Shown: positions 1 to 8,944 of the stretch, in pieces
Position numbering within the stretch: the stretch's first letter is position 1
How the letters are laid out: every line of letters begins with the position of its first letter
Translations under genes and position numbers: made by a program
Assembly: GCF_900107855.1 (NCBI RefSeq)
Contig: NZ_FNRJ01000022.1
Location: 1-45,139 of the forward strand
Source: Marinobacterium iners DSM 11526
Lineage (GTDB): Bacteria; Pseudomonadota; Gammaproteobacteria; Pseudomonadales; Balneatricaceae
Length of the DNA: 45,139 nucleotides
Direction of reading: 5' to 3'
The notes under the pieces: generated by a model
What the model was told of the DNA's origin: nothing
What the model saw: the letters and a program-made list of their open reading frames with translations, nothing else
The model's database searches: none

Positions 1-328
1 CAACCGCACCGTTCGGTGCAACCTGTTGTCTCAAGCGAGGCGCGTATTCTACCGCAACCCGTTTCAGTGTCAACCGTTTTTTCGTTTTCTGTTTCAGTGC
101 TGAGCACTCAAACAACGATTCGGCAGTCACTCAAGAAGCGTAATAATGAACCAAAAAACCACTTAATTCAACATCTTACCACTTGCTCAATCGATCTGCC
201 CTGAACCGTTTCCGGTGGGCGTCTCAAGCGAGGAGGCGAATTCTACAGACACCACTGAGGGAGTCAACACCTGCGTGTAAAAAAGTTTCAGAAAGATGAA
301 AACCGGCATTGCCCGACCCCAAAACAAC
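1..328. other. Intergenic stretch at left edge, no gene seen
   Basis: No convincing gene is seen; short open frames here lack a ribosome site and any family resemblance. It holds a small perfect hairpin (GCACCG/CGGTGC, 6-19). It also holds two copies of a short motif, at 28-52 and 221-246, sharing GTCTCAAGCGAGG followed by ATTCTAC. What lies to the left of the window cannot be seen. Confidence 0.5.
28..246. repeat. Pair of short direct repeats (28-52 and 221-246)
   Basis: Both copies begin GTCTCAAGCGAGG and end ATTCTAC, with a 5-6 nt variable middle; the copies are about 190 bp apart. The function is unknown. They could be remnants of a repeated 3'-flank of a gene to the left or a regulatory half-site. 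Confidence 0.5.
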
Positions 329-350
329 AACAGGCGCCAGGGCGCCTGTT
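329..350 (-). terminator. Rho-independent terminator of the oxidase/Yip1 operon
   Basis: A perfect 10-bp stem (AACAGGCGCC / GGCGCCTGTT) with a 2-nt loop is followed on the minus strand by a T-rich tract (TTGTTGTTTT). It lies 21 bp after the stop of the Yip1-family gene and probably ends the whole minus-strand cta operon. Confidence 0.85.
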
Positions 351-370
351 GCTCATGTACTGGAAGCGTC

Positions 371-976
371 CTAACCGGCGGTATAGGTAAGTGGCACAAA
401 CGTGCCCCATAGAATGGCGGTTGCCGCGAGCAACCCAACCAACACACAGATTCCAACCGTTAGAATTGAAGTGGCAAAGAAAAATGCGCGCTCTTCCGGA
501 ATTTGCATGATTTCCGGTACGCCCGTGTATAACAGATAGATTGTATAGGCTAATGCCATCATGCCAACAATCACGTTGAACCAAAGCATCGGGTAGAGGC
601 CTGCAAGACCCGACAGAAAAAGTGGTGTCGCGGTGAAGGTTGTCAGCACCAAGCATTCTTCATAGCTTACATTCCCACCATAGGTTTTCTCCATCCAGTG
701 AATGGACCAGGCAATGAAACCGACAGCCACCCACATTGCCACATAAAATGCGAGTGCTGCCGGTAACGCGCTGGCCACACTCAATTTGACAAACTCTGAC
801 CCTCCCAGACTCCAGCCAACTTGAGTGGTACCAATGAAAAGTGACACGGCGGGTATTGCTGCCAGTACACTTATTTGGGCAAGAAATACATGCATCGCCG
901 AGTAATGCTCTTTGCGTATCGAGCGCCACTCCTGCTTCGGGTGATAGAACACCCCCATCATGTGCTGCAGGAACAT
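371..976 (-). CDS. Yip1 family (DUF1282-type) inner-membrane protein
   Basis: This 201-aa protein has about five hydrophobic segments starting near residues 30, 65, 110, 130 and 170. The N-terminal cytosolic stretch carries the GVFYHPKQEW motif typical of bacterial Yip1/DUF1282 proteins. The family is integral membrane and its role in bacteria is not established. A strong ribosome site (GAGGAGG, 7 nt upstream) fixes the ATG at 976. It is the last gene of the minus-strand heme/oxidase cluster and is followed by a terminator at 329-350. A 96-bp gap separates it from cyoE, so it may also have its own promoter. Confidence 0.8.
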   Translation of the reverse strand: MFLQHMMGVFYHPKQEWRSIRKEHYSAMHVFLAQISVLAAIPAVSLFIGTTQVGWSLGGSEFVKLSVASALPAALAFYVAMWVAVGFIAWSIHWMEKTYGGNVSYEECLVLTTFTATPLFLSGLAGLYPMLWFNVIVGMMALAYTIYLLYTGVPEIMQIPEERAFFFATSILTVGICVLVGLLAATAILWGTFVPLTYTAG

Positions 977-1072
977 ATCACTATCCTCCTCGCAGTCCGG
1001 GTTGGCCCCGGGCTACAATTTTTATTGTATTGATTCAGCCCGAATCCGTTCGCGTTACTTTCTCCACAACCG

Positions 1073-1978
1073 TTATACGAATAGCTGCCAATAATGGTCT
1101 ACAAGCAGTATGGCAAACAGCCACATGATGTACACAATGCTGTAACGAAACATTTTCATCGGATCGCCCGGATTACGTGAAATATTCAATCGTACAGCCC
1201 AGGCAATGAAGCGGTAGTTGATGATACTGACCCCTGCCAGATAGATAAGTCCGCTCATACCATTAATAAACGGCAGCAATGTCACCACTGCTGTGAGTAT
1301 TGTGTACAGCAGAATTTGCAGCCGTGTATAGGACTCACCATGGGTATTGGGGAGCATCGGCACTCCGGCACGGGCATAGTCATCCTTTCTAGCAATACAC
1401 AGCGCCCAGAAATGAGGTGGTGTCCAGGCAAAAATAATCAGCATCAACAATAATGCCTGCGAGTCCAGCGAGCCTGTTACGGCCGTCCAACCCAGCAACG
1501 GTGGAGCCGCACCCGCAACGCCACCAATCACAATATTCTGCGGTGTGGCTCGTTTCAGAACAGCTGTATATACAATGGCATAGCCGATAAGTGATGCCAG
1601 TGTCAGACCCGCCGTAAGCGGGTTCACCAATGTGGCCAGCAGTAACAGCCCGATGCAGCCAATAACCGCAGCGAACAGCAGTGCATTACCCGGACTGACT
1701 CGCCCCTGCGGTAGCGGTCGTCGCGCGGTCCTTGCCATACAACGATCGATATTGTGATCCAGAACATGGTTGACCGCCGCTGCCGAGGCTGCAGCTAGCC
1801 CGACTCCCATGCTGGTTATCAGCAGCAATGGCAGCGATGGCATTCCGGGTTCAGCCAGACAGAAACCAACCACCAATGTCAGCAACATTACGGCGACAAC
1901 TTTCAGCTTGCATAGCGCCAGATAGTCTCTCCAGCCAGCATCTGAAACGGTATTACCCGCAAACGACACGATACTCAT
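1073..1978 (-). CDS. cyoE: Protoheme IX farnesyltransferase (heme O synthase)
   Basis: It adds a farnesyl group from farnesyl diphosphate to the vinyl group of heme b, making heme O, the precursor of heme A for cytochrome c oxidase. The 301-aa length and about nine membrane segments fit the UbiA prenyltransferase family. The Mg-prenyl-diphosphate motif N-x3-D-x3-D is at residues 70-78 (NHVLDHNID), and a second acidic site follows in ARKDDYARAG. The start overlaps the end of ctaA by 26 bp, indicating translational coupling. Heme O made here would feed directly into CtaA. Confidence 0.96.
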   Translation of the reverse strand: MSIVSFAGNTVSDAGWRDYLALCKLKVVAVMLLTLVVGFCLAEPGMPSLPLLLITSMGVGLAAASAAAVNHVLDHNIDRCMARTARRPLPQGRVSPGNALLFAAVIGCIGLLLLATLVNPLTAGLTLASLIGYAIVYTAVLKRATPQNIVIGGVAGAAPPLLGWTAVTGSLDSQALLLMLIIFAWTPPHFWALCIARKDDYARAGVPMLPNTHGESYTRLQILLYTILTAVVTLLPFINGMSGLIYLAGVSIINYRFIAWAVRLNISRNPGDPMKMFRYSIVYIMWLFAILLVDHYWQLFV

Positions 1979-2957
1979 GATTTGCCTCCATTACCGGACT
2001 TCTCGCCCGGTCGTGCAGATTCAGCGCCAACAACAACAGCAACACGGCTACCGCGTGATGTGCAACTGCCAGCCCGAGTGGCAACATCCATACAATATTG
2101 GCAATACCCAGCAGCGCCTGCACACCCAGCGCAGCCAGAAACAACGTGATATGAAAGCGCAGATACCTCCTTCGCCAAAGCGACAGCGCAACCCAACACG
2201 ACACCACTATAAGCAGTAACGCCCCCAAGCGATGTGAAACCTGAATGGCCGCTCTTGCCGGAGCATCCAGCAGCCCACCTTCGTAGTTGGGCCCTATGGC
2301 CATGAAAGGATTAAGCCCGGTTGAAAAGTCGTATCCAACTGTTTCATCTGAATTGCACAACAACCAATCGCTGCAGGCCCAGCCGGCATAATTGGTACTG
2401 GTCCAGCCACCTAACAGCAGCTGCAGGAACAGGCAGAACAGCAGTATGCGTGTTCCCATATGACCCCCTGTTGGTTGAGCTTGTGGGTTGTAAAAATGAC
2501 TCAATCGCTGTTCCAGCAGTACCAGCAGCGTCAATGTCGCAAGACCACCCATCAGGTGCAGCGTCACTATGACCGGTAACAGCTTCAATGTGACGGTCCA
2601 CATTCCAAACAGCCCCTGCAATACTACTAGCCCCAGCAACAGCAGCGACAGCTTCGACGGATACCCTGTCACCGTGCGATTTTTCAGTGCGATGACTGCC
2701 AGCATCAGTACAACGAGTCCCAGACAAGCGGCCGCATACCGATGTATCATTTCGATCCAGCCTTTGCGTAGATCAATCACAACTCCTGGATAGCCCTGAG
2801 CCAGCTCAACATGATCTGATGGCAACACCCACGTTCCATAACATCCCGGCCAGTCGGGACAGCCAAGGCCTGCGTCATTCAGCCGTGTCCAGCCGCCCAG
2901 CAGCACAACAATCAACGCCAGTACTATCGCGCTTCTTACCAGCTTCAGTGCACTCAT
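1953..2957 (-). CDS. ctaA: Heme A synthase (COX15/CtaA)
   Basis: It oxidises the C8 methyl of heme O to a formyl group, giving heme A for CtaD. The 334-aa protein has eight predicted membrane helices in two pseudo-symmetric halves. Conserved histidines lie in EMIHRYAAAC, VTLHLMGG, QVSHRLGA and VAHHAVAV. A cysteine pair occurs in CPDWPGC (residues 33-39) and again in CSDWLLC. The start overlaps the end of the preceding CxxxC protein gene by 4 bp (ATGA). It is part of the caa3 oxidase operon. Confidence 0.96.
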   Translation of the reverse strand: MSALKLVRSAIVLALIVVLLGGWTRLNDAGLGCPDWPGCYGTWVLPSDHVELAQGYPGVVIDLRKGWIEMIHRYAAACLGLVVLMLAVIALKNRTVTGYPSKLSLLLLGLVVLQGLFGMWTVTLKLLPVIVTLHLMGGLATLTLLVLLEQRLSHFYNPQAQPTGGHMGTRILLFCLFLQLLLGGWTSTNYAGWACSDWLLCNSDETVGYDFSTGLNPFMAIGPNYEGGLLDAPARAAIQVSHRLGALLLIVVSCWVALSLWRRRYLRFHITLFLAALGVQALLGIANIVWMLPLGLAVAHHAVAVLLLLLALNLHDRARSPVMEANHEYRVVCG

Positions 2958-3400
2958 CCCAGCCTCGATGCTTTCAGCAGTCGTCGCAAATCAGTCAGCA
3001 CTGCCTTGCCCTCATAGGCTTGTCCGTAATGCAGTACCAGATTGCCCAACGGATCAACAACCCAAACACCTGGCGCCAATGCGTCTGAAGCCTCCATTCT
3101 TACCCGAAAGCGATCAGCATCCCGACCCAAAGCATCATGTATACGTTTAAGCCTTTCCTCCTGCCGCAAGCATCCATGGTCACACCCACCCCGGTGCACC
3201 AGCAGCAACGACCAATGACGCGTAAAGCGGTCAGCCTGCCCGCCCCATTGCTGCAGCGGCACTGCCGGCTGCAACAACCTGCCAGTATTCACCTGTTCAT
3301 TCGGTATACCGACGCCTGTGGTATATACCGCCACGGCCAGCAACACTGGCAACATGCCCAATGCCCAGATAGCCCAGAAAGTGCACCTATTACTTGCCAT
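2954..3400 (-). CDS. Membrane-anchored thioredoxin-fold/SCO-like oxidase assembly protein
   Basis: This 148-aa protein has one N-terminal membrane helix (about residues 8-30) and a periplasmic domain with a CDHGC motif. That CxxxC spacing is shared with SCO-type copper chaperones. The GVWVVDPLGNLVLHYG stretch resembles the C-terminal beta strands of peroxiredoxin/SCO folds. The ATG at 3400 was chosen because the longer open frame upstream lies inside SURF1; the chosen start overlaps SURF1 by 11 bp. Homologues of this small protein are commonly encoded between SURF1 and ctaA in pseudomonads and relatives. A copper-delivery role is inference. Confidence 0.75.
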   Translation of the reverse strand: MASNRCTFWAIWALGMLPVLLAVAVYTTGVGIPNEQVNTGRLLQPAVPLQQWGGQADRFTRHWSLLLVHRGGCDHGCLRQEERLKRIHDALGRDADRFRVRMEASDALAPGVWVVDPLGNLVLHYGQAYEGKAVLTDLRRLLKASRLG

Positions 3401-4124
3401 CGCCCTGCCTCCTGCCATGTCGAGCCGCCCAGAACAGCCAGAGCAGCAATGTGATGGCCAGCGCAAACCACTGCACTGCATAGCCCTGATGCCGCTGTGG
3501 ACTGACTCCTTGATGAATAGCGTTCCTTGGCGTGATTTGATCACTCACTGGCGTCTTGAGGTGCAGCATGACCGCCTCAACTTCCATCTCCAAAGCCTGC
3601 CTGATCTGCTCCAGATCGACGGATTGAATTCGTCGTGGCCAGCCTACTTCAGCGGGCAGGTCTGCCAGCGTCATCGACCCGGTTGGATGAGCCAGCACCC
3701 CATCGACCTGTATGCGTTGTTGTTCAAGTTGCAAGGCAGGCAACCGGTCTCGATGGGATGGCGCTTCAACCCACCCCAAACTGGCCAGCCACAAGGAGCC
3801 CTCATCGACGCGCATCGGAACGATCACTTCGTAGCCCACACGCCCATTAAGGGTACGGTTATCCAGCAGAAAAATACGATATGGCAACAGCTCAACCTCC
3901 AGTCGTACCGGCACCCACGCCTGGCGTTCAAGCTGCCTGAGCGCAGTGGCTGCACGCGTCATCGGCTCAACGGCCTGCTGATCGAGCCAAATCTGCTTTT
4001 GTTCGGCACGCTGCAGCTGCCAGTAGCCCAGACCAAACAGCAACGGAACACCGAGCAGCGCCAACAGCCAGCGCAGATATTTGAATGCAGCGGGGCTATC
4101 CGCTTTACTTGGTTGATCAGACAT
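3390..4124 (-). CDS. SURF1 family cytochrome c oxidase assembly protein
   Basis: SURF1 proteins (Shy1 in yeast) help insert heme A into oxidase subunit I. The 244-aa product shows the family layout: an N-terminal membrane helix (LLALLGVPLLFGLGYWQLQRAEQK), a periplasmic domain with NGRVGYEVIVP, and a C-terminal helix (WFALAITLLLWLFW). The ATG at 4124 is preferred over one seven codons upstream because family members start just before the basic residues and first helix. The gene lies between ctaE and ctaA on the minus strand, with the plus-strand DUF2909 gene starting 12 bp from its start codon (divergent). Confidence 0.92.
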   Translation of the reverse strand: MSDQPSKADSPAAFKYLRWLLALLGVPLLFGLGYWQLQRAEQKQIWLDQQAVEPMTRAATALRQLERQAWVPVRLEVELLPYRIFLLDNRTLNGRVGYEVIVPMRVDEGSLWLASLGWVEAPSHRDRLPALQLEQQRIQVDGVLAHPTGSMTLADLPAEVGWPRRIQSVDLEQIRQALEMEVEAVMLHLKTPVSDQITPRNAIHQGVSPQRHQGYAVQWFALAITLLLWLFWAARHGRRQGDGK

Positions 4125-4136
4125 AAGGAAATTTCC

Positions 4137-4439
4137 ATGTTGCATCTTCTGATCGTCCTGCTGTTTATTGCCATATTGATCGCACTGTTCAGCAGTCTTT
4201 GGTCTCTGCTTCGACGACCTTCAGCCGATGGCACCACGGCCAATCGCCTGCTTTGGCGTGTCATTTTCAGCGTATTGCTGATACTGCTTCTGGTCTACGG
4301 TTTCAGCAGCGGCCGTCTTCGCTCACATGCTCCCTGGCAGAGCTCAGAGCACATACACAAACAGGAACAGCCCAATCCAGACCACATCCACAAAATGCCA
4401 GTACCAGGCCACCGCTTCAAAACCGAAGTGCTGGCGTGA
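4137..4439 (+). CDS. DUF2909 twin-transmembrane protein, antisense within the oxidase operon
   Basis: The ATG at 4137 is preceded by AAGGAA at good spacing. The product has two membrane helices (residues 2-25 and 40-60) and the family-typical end SGRLRSHAPW. The remaining about 33 residues are not seen in usual members of about 65-70 aa. They arise because the reading frame continues over the 3' end of ctaE on the opposite strand (overlap 4344-4439). The gene runs opposite to the minus-strand oxidase genes on both sides. A role in oxidase assembly is inferred from location only. The extended tail is low complexity in function terms and may not be conserved. Confidence 0.72.
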   Translation: MLHLLIVLLFIAILIALFSSLWSLLRRPSADGTTANRLLWRVIFSVLLILLLVYGFSSGRLRSHAPWQSSEHIHKQEQPNPDHIHKMPVPGHRFKTEVLA

Positions 4440-5228
4440 GCTGAAATGACCCAATACCACGCGCCCCAGAATGATCATCAACATCAGCGTACCCAAGGTG
4501 ACATGCAGACCGTGGAAGCCGGTCAGAATAAAGAAGGTGGCACCGTAAACACCGGACTGCAGCGTCAGTCCCAACTCCTGATACGCATGCACATATTCAT
4601 AAGCCTGGAAGCCGATAAAAATCAGACCCAACAGAATTGTCAGTGTCATCCAGCGGCGCACCATAATCAGCTCGTCTCGCAACAGGGCCTTGTGTGCCAG
4701 TGTCAGAGTAAAGCTGGACGTCACCAGCAGGCAGGTGTTGAGCAGCGGTATGTGCCAGGGGCTGATGACAGCTTCAGGTCCGGGATAACGCGCACTGTCG
4801 GGCGGGTTGAGCAGGGGCCATTCTGCCACAAACCCGGGCCAGAGCAGCTCGGTTACCCCCTTGTCACCTTCACCTCCCAACCAGGGAAGCGCCAGCACAC
4901 GCACGTAGAAAAGAGCGCCAAAAAACGCGGCAAAGAACATCACTTCCGAGAAGATGAACCAGCTCATACCCCAGCGAAAGGAACGGTCCATCTGCTCGGA
5001 ATACAGCCCGCTGCGGCTTTCATGAATCACATTGCCGAACCATCCCACCAGAATCAGCCCCATCATCAACGCCCCCGCCAACAACAGCGCGACGCCAAGC
5101 CCACCTCCCTGCTGCGCACTCAACGCATTCATCAGGGTACCGGCACCATAGGCCAACAGGAAAAGTGCAATGGATGCCAAAATCGGCCAGCGACTTTGCT
5201 CAGGCACGTAATAGGTTGAACTGCTCAT
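4344..5228 (-). CDS. ctaE: Cytochrome c oxidase subunit III
   Basis: This is subunit III of the aa3/caa3-type heme-copper oxidase, an integral inner-membrane subunit without redox centres that stabilises subunit I. The 294-aa length, seven membrane helices and motifs RWGMSWFIFSEVMFFAAFF and ILTGFHGLHVTLGT are diagnostic. The start overlaps the end of ctaG by 4 bp (ATGA), so the two are coupled. Its last 96 bp overlap a convergent plus-strand DUF2909 gene, an unusual arrangement that would let the two transcripts pair. Confidence 0.96.
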   Translation of the reverse strand: MSSSTYYVPEQSRWPILASIALFLLAYGAGTLMNALSAQQGGGLGVALLLAGALMMGLILVGWFGNVIHESRSGLYSEQMDRSFRWGMSWFIFSEVMFFAAFFGALFYVRVLALPWLGGEGDKGVTELLWPGFVAEWPLLNPPDSARYPGPEAVISPWHIPLLNTCLLVTSSFTLTLAHKALLRDELIMVRRWMTLTILLGLIFIGFQAYEYVHAYQELGLTLQSGVYGATFFILTGFHGLHVTLGTLMLMIILGRVVLGHFSSRQHFGFEAVAWYWHFVDVVWIGLFLFVYVL

Positions 5229-5788
5229 AACGATTGCTCCTTTTCAACCTGCTCTGTTGATGAAATCGCCGGCGAGATATCAAACAGGGTGTAGGACAAG
5301 GTCAGCGAGCGAATATGCTCCGGCAGGTTCTTGTCGACCACAAACAGCAGCGGCATTTCGACCGATTCACCAGACTGAAGGACCTGCTGCTCAAAACAGA
5401 AGCAGTTCACCTTATGCAGATAGCGCGCAGCCTCTGCAGGAGCAACCGACGGGATAGCTTGCGCCACCATACGCCGGCCGGTCGGGTTGGTTGCCATAAA
5501 GGCTGTCTGCTTCATCTCTCCCGGGTGGGTGAGAATCAGATTCTGCTGCGGCCCGAATTTCCAGGGCATTGCCTCGTTATGAACCGCAATCAATCTCACC
5601 CTGATCTCTCGACTGGTATCCGCTTCCGATGCCGCAACCGGGCCGGTATTGGTAATCTTTCCGTTTAGCCCCGTCACTTCACAAAACACGTCATACAAAG
5701 GGACCAGCGCAAAGCCAAAACCGAACATCAGCACACAACCCAATACCAGCCGCCTTACCAGCCTGCGATTGGCTGCTTGCGGGCTCAT
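5225..5788 (-). CDS. ctaG: Cytochrome c oxidase assembly protein CtaG/Cox11
   Basis: Cox11-type CtaG delivers copper to the CuB site of subunit I. This 187-aa form starts at 5788, where the ATG overlaps the ctaD stop by 4 bp. It has one N-terminal membrane anchor ([22 protein letters not shown]) and a periplasmic beta domain. The copper ligands lie in the family motif NCFCFEQQ. A longer frame would begin inside ctaD and was rejected. The gene is tightly coupled to ctaD and ctaE. Confidence 0.94.
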   Translation of the reverse strand: MSPQAANRRLVRRLVLGCVLMFGFGFALVPLYDVFCEVTGLNGKITNTGPVAASEADTSREIRVRLIAVHNEAMPWKFGPQQNLILTHPGEMKQTAFMATNPTGRRMVAQAIPSVAPAEAARYLHKVNCFCFEQQVLQSGESVEMPLLFVVDKNLPEHIRSLTLSYTLFDISPAISSTEQVEKEQSL

Positions 5789-7386
5789 CGCAGCGACTCC
5801 GGCAGTTTCGGCGGCTCGGCAAAGGTATGGTAAGGCGCCGGTGATGGCACTTCCCACTCCAGCCCTTCGGCACCTTCCCAGGCTCTGGCTTCAGCCTTGC
5901 GGCCACCGCGTACACAGGCGATCACGTTCCAGACAAAGATCAACTGTGACAGGCCAAACAGAAAGGCACCCACCGAGGCCACCATATTGAAGTCGGCAAA
6001 CTGCAGTGCGTAATCCGGTATGCGGCGTGGCATGCCGGCCAGCCCGATGAAGTGCATGGGAAAGAAGGTGATATTGACGCCAATGAAGCTCAGCCAGAAG
6101 TGAAACCGACCCATGCGCTCATCCAGCATGTGACCAGTCCACTTCGGCAACCAGTAGTAGACACCTGCCATAATGGCAAAAACGGCCCCCGGTACCAGCA
6201 CATAATGGAAGTGAGCCACCACAAAGTAGGTATCGTGGTACTGGAAATCCACCGGTGCGATCGCCAGCATCAACCCCGAAAAACCGCCGATGGTAAACAG
6301 CACTACAAATGCCAGCGCGAACAGCATTGGCGTTTCGAAGGTCATCGAGCCGCGGAACATGGTAGCCACCCAATTAAACACCTTCACCCCGGTAGGCACT
6401 GCGATCAACATGGTGGCATACATGAAGAACAGTTCACCGGCCAGCGGAATACCGACCGTGAACATGTGGTGCGCCCAAACCAGAAACGACAGTATCGCGA
6501 TCGAAGCGGTGGCATATACCATGGAGGCGTAGCCAAACAGACGCTTGCGAGCAAAGGCGGGAATGATCTGGCTGATAATGCCGAAGGCCGGCAAAATCAT
6601 GATGTAGACCTCGGGATGACCGAAGAACCAGAACACATGCTGAAACAGCACCGGATCCCCACCGCCACCAGCATCAAAGAAACTGGTGCCAAAATGGATA
6701 TCCATCAACATCATGGTTACCACCCCCGCCAGCACCGGCATGACCGCAATCAGCAGGAAAGCGGTGATCAACCAGGTCCAACAGAACAGTGGCAGTTTCA
6801 TCATCGCCATGCCCGGCGCCCGCATGTTGAGAATCGTCGCAATGATGTTAATCGCGCCCATGATCGAACTGATTCCCATCATGTGAATGGCGAAGATGAA
6901 GTAGGTCACGCTCGGCGGGGCATAGGTCGTCGACAGTGGTGCATAGAAGGTCCAGCCGAAGTTTGGCGCGCCTCCCGTCATAAACAGGGTCGAGATCAGC
7001 ATGGCGAACGCAAATGGCAGGATCCAGAAGCTCCAGTTATTCATTCGCGGCAGCGCCATGTCCGGGGCACCGATCATCATCGGTATCATCCAGTTGGCCA
7101 GCCCCACAAACGCCGGCATCACCGCCCCAAACACCATGATCAGCCCGTGCATGGTGGTCATCTGATTGAAGAAGCCCGGTTCCACCAGTTGCAGCCCCGG
7201 CTGGAACAGTTCGGCGCGGATCATCAGCGCCATGGAGCCACCCACCAGAAACATCAAGAGGCTGAACCAGAGGTACATGGAGCCGATATCTTTATGGTTG
7301 GTGGTAAACAACCAGCGCCCGAGACCACTGGCAGGGCCATGATGCTCATCTGAATGCGTTTCCAGAGTGGTATCAAGCGTACTCAT
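5785..7386 (-). CDS. ctaD: Cytochrome c oxidase subunit I
   Basis: This is the catalytic subunit: it binds heme a and the heme a3-CuB centre, reduces O2 to water and pumps protons. It has 533 aa and twelve helices. H80 and H394 fit the heme a ligands and H392 fits the heme a3 ligand. CuB ligands are H257 in GHPEVY (256-261) and H306/H307 in AHHMFTVG. E259 of the GHPEVY motif and Y261 place it in the A-type class. [14 protein letters not shown] (384-397) is intact. It starts with a 4-bp ATGA overlap on ctaC. Confidence 0.98.
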   Translation of the reverse strand: MSTLDTTLETHSDEHHGPASGLGRWLFTTNHKDIGSMYLWFSLLMFLVGGSMALMIRAELFQPGLQLVEPGFFNQMTTMHGLIMVFGAVMPAFVGLANWMIPMMIGAPDMALPRMNNWSFWILPFAFAMLISTLFMTGGAPNFGWTFYAPLSTTYAPPSVTYFIFAIHMMGISSIMGAINIIATILNMRAPGMAMMKLPLFCWTWLITAFLLIAVMPVLAGVVTMMLMDIHFGTSFFDAGGGGDPVLFQHVFWFFGHPEVYIMILPAFGIISQIIPAFARKRLFGYASMVYATASIAILSFLVWAHHMFTVGIPLAGELFFMYATMLIAVPTGVKVFNWVATMFRGSMTFETPMLFALAFVVLFTIGGFSGLMLAIAPVDFQYHDTYFVVAHFHYVLVPGAVFAIMAGVYYWLPKWTGHMLDERMGRFHFWLSFIGVNITFFPMHFIGLAGMPRRIPDYALQFADFNMVASVGAFLFGLSQLIFVWNVIACVRGGRKAEARAWEGAEGLEWEVPSPAPYHTFAEPPKLPESLR

Positions 7387-8531
7387 TGCTCCCCCTCCCC
7401 ATCGGCCGACTGCAACAAGCGCGAGATCTGAGCCGGTGATACCGCCTCACCCAAGCTGTTGCCCCAGGCATTACGCTCATAGGTGATCACAGCGGCCAGT
7501 TGAACGGTGCTGAGCTGATCACGAAACGCCTGCATGGCGGTACCCGCCTTGCCGTTCAGCACGATATCGATATGTGCAGACACATCACCCAATGCGACTG
7601 GACTGCCCTTCAGGGCAGGGAATGCACCCGGCACCCCCTCACCGCTCGGCAGGTGACAGGCCGCGCAGGCCTGCAGATACACCTGCTCGCCCTGCTGCAT
7701 CAACTCATCCAGTGTCCAGCTGCGCTCAGCAGCCTGAACCTGAGCCTCTTTTTCTGCCCGAGCCGCCATCAGCCAGACATCAAAGTCTTCTTTGCTGACC
7801 GCTTCGACCACTATTGGCATGAAGCCATGATCCTGCCCACAAAGCTCGGCACACTGCCCCCGGTAGATACCCGGCTCATCAATGATGGTCCAGGCCTCAT
7901 TGATAAAACCGGGAATGGCATCCTTCTTGACGGCCAACGCAGGCACCCACCAGCTGTGGATAACATCGTTGGCGGTCAGCAGAAATCGGATCTTGGTGTC
8001 CACCGGCAACACCAGATGTCGGTCAACCTCAAGCAGATAGTTTTCCTGCTTTTCAGCGACATTGGTGATCTGTTCACGCGGGGTCGACATGTTGCTGAAG
8101 AAGCTCAGCTCATGATCCAGATAGTCGTAACGCCACTTCCACTGATAGCCGGTAATCTGCACATCCAGTTCAGCTTCGGACGGATCGTACATTTTGATCA
8201 GGGTGGCAGTTGCAGGAACAGCCATACCAACCAGTATCAGTACCGGTATCAACGTCCAGATTACTTCAACCAGTGTATTTTCATGAAAGTGGTGGGCCTT
8301 GGCCCCTCGCGACTTGCGGTGATGAAAGATCGACCAGAACATGACACCAAACACCACCAGTGCTATGGCGACACAGATCCAGAAGATTGTCATGTGAAGG
8401 TCATATACCGAACGGCTGACATCCGTGACACCGGGTGTAAGATTGAGCCCCCATTCCGCACGCAAAGATGCAGGTGCCAGCAGCGCCAATCCAACCCCTG
8501 AGCCGATGGTTTTTATTATTCTAAGTCCCAT
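7383..8531 (-). CDS. ctaC: Cytochrome c oxidase subunit II with fused cytochrome c domain
   Basis: Subunit II takes electrons from cytochrome c through its CuA centre. The 382-aa product has a signal/anchor, two helices (45-68 and 88-112), and the cupredoxin domain with CuA ligands H192, C227, C231, H235 and M238. A C-terminal cytochrome c domain carries CAACH (289-293). The fused heme makes this a caa3-type oxidase. The ATG at 8531 is chosen because GGAGG lies just upstream; the longer frame would pass through the promoter. It is the first oxidase structural gene after the promoter at 8601-8627. Confidence 0.96.
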   Translation of the reverse strand: MGLRIIKTIGSGVGLALLAPASLRAEWGLNLTPGVTDVSRSVYDLHMTIFWICVAIALVVFGVMFWSIFHHRKSRGAKAHHFHENTLVEVIWTLIPVLILVGMAVPATATLIKMYDPSEAELDVQITGYQWKWRYDYLDHELSFFSNMSTPREQITNVAEKQENYLLEVDRHLVLPVDTKIRFLLTANDVIHSWWVPALAVKKDAIPGFINEAWTIIDEPGIYRGQCAELCGQDHGFMPIVVEAVSKEDFDVWLMAARAEKEAQVQAAERSWTLDELMQQGEQVYLQACAACHLPSGEGVPGAFPALKGSPVALGDVSAHIDIVLNGKAGTAMQAFRDQLSTVQLAAVITYERNAWGNSLGEAVSPAQISRLLQSADGEGEQ

Positions 8532-8600
8532 CTCCAGGCCTCCCCGTCTTGGCCTGCGGCCAGGCTCATCATGCTGCCCGACAGGCGATCCGGTAACTGG

Positions 8601-8627
8601 AGTATAGCAGCCCTGAAAAAATCGCAA
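8601..8627 (-). promoter_or_regulatory. Extended -10 promoter for the oxidase operon
   Basis: On the minus strand TGCTATACT (8601-8609) is an extended -10. A weak -35 (TTGCGA, 8622-8627) lies 15 nt away; CTTGCG at 16 nt is an alternative. It lies about 70 nt upstream of the ctaC start, in the gap after the DUF2970 gene. Confidence 0.55.
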
Positions 8628-8642
8628 GCGCAATGATCTGAG

Positions 8643-8846
8643 TCAAACACCCGCCAGACTGAGCACCCACCACACCAGCAGGATCACACCCAGCACAAAC
8701 ACCAGCGCCAAGAGCAGGCCCGCCAGGACATAATGCAGCGGGCGCCCCTGGCTGAAATCATGCTCACGATTACGTTCAGACTGCACACCAAAGAAGGCTG
8801 CCAGCACGCTCAGCAACGCCTGCAGCCAATCAGGCTTGTTTGCCAT
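8643..8846 (-). CDS. DUF2970 family small membrane protein
   Basis: This 67-aa protein begins MANKPDWLQALLSVLAAFFG, followed by GVQSERNREHDF and one C-terminal membrane helix, which is the DUF2970 pattern. The start at 8846 follows from the family start. A longer frame reaching 8918 would run into the pssA terminator. The gene precedes ctaC in the same orientation with a 111-bp gap that contains a promoter. Its function is unknown. Association with the oxidase locus is often seen but unproven here. Confidence 0.78.
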   Translation of the reverse strand: MANKPDWLQALLSVLAAFFGVQSERNREHDFSQGRPLHYVLAGLLLALVFVLGVILLVWWVLSLAGV

Positions 8847-8917
8847 GGTAATCACCTCAATTGAGGTATAGCTGACAAATACACCAAACGGCCAGTGATG
8901 GTGAAGAGCAGATGGCA

Positions 8918-8939
8918 AAAACGGGCCGAAGCCCGTTTT
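8918..8939 (-). terminator. Terminator of pssA
   Basis: A perfect 9-bp stem (AAAACGGGC / GCCCGTTTT) with a four-base TTCG loop is followed on the minus strand by T residues. It lies 5 bp after the pssA stop and separates pssA from the oxidase cluster. Confidence 0.88.
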
Positions 8940-8944
8940 AAGAA

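Noticed and set aside
6052-7353. 433-codon plus-strand open frame opposite ctaD
   Set aside because: It is antisense to an obviously real oxidase gene, has a His/Gln-rich shadow composition, and has no family match or ribosome site.
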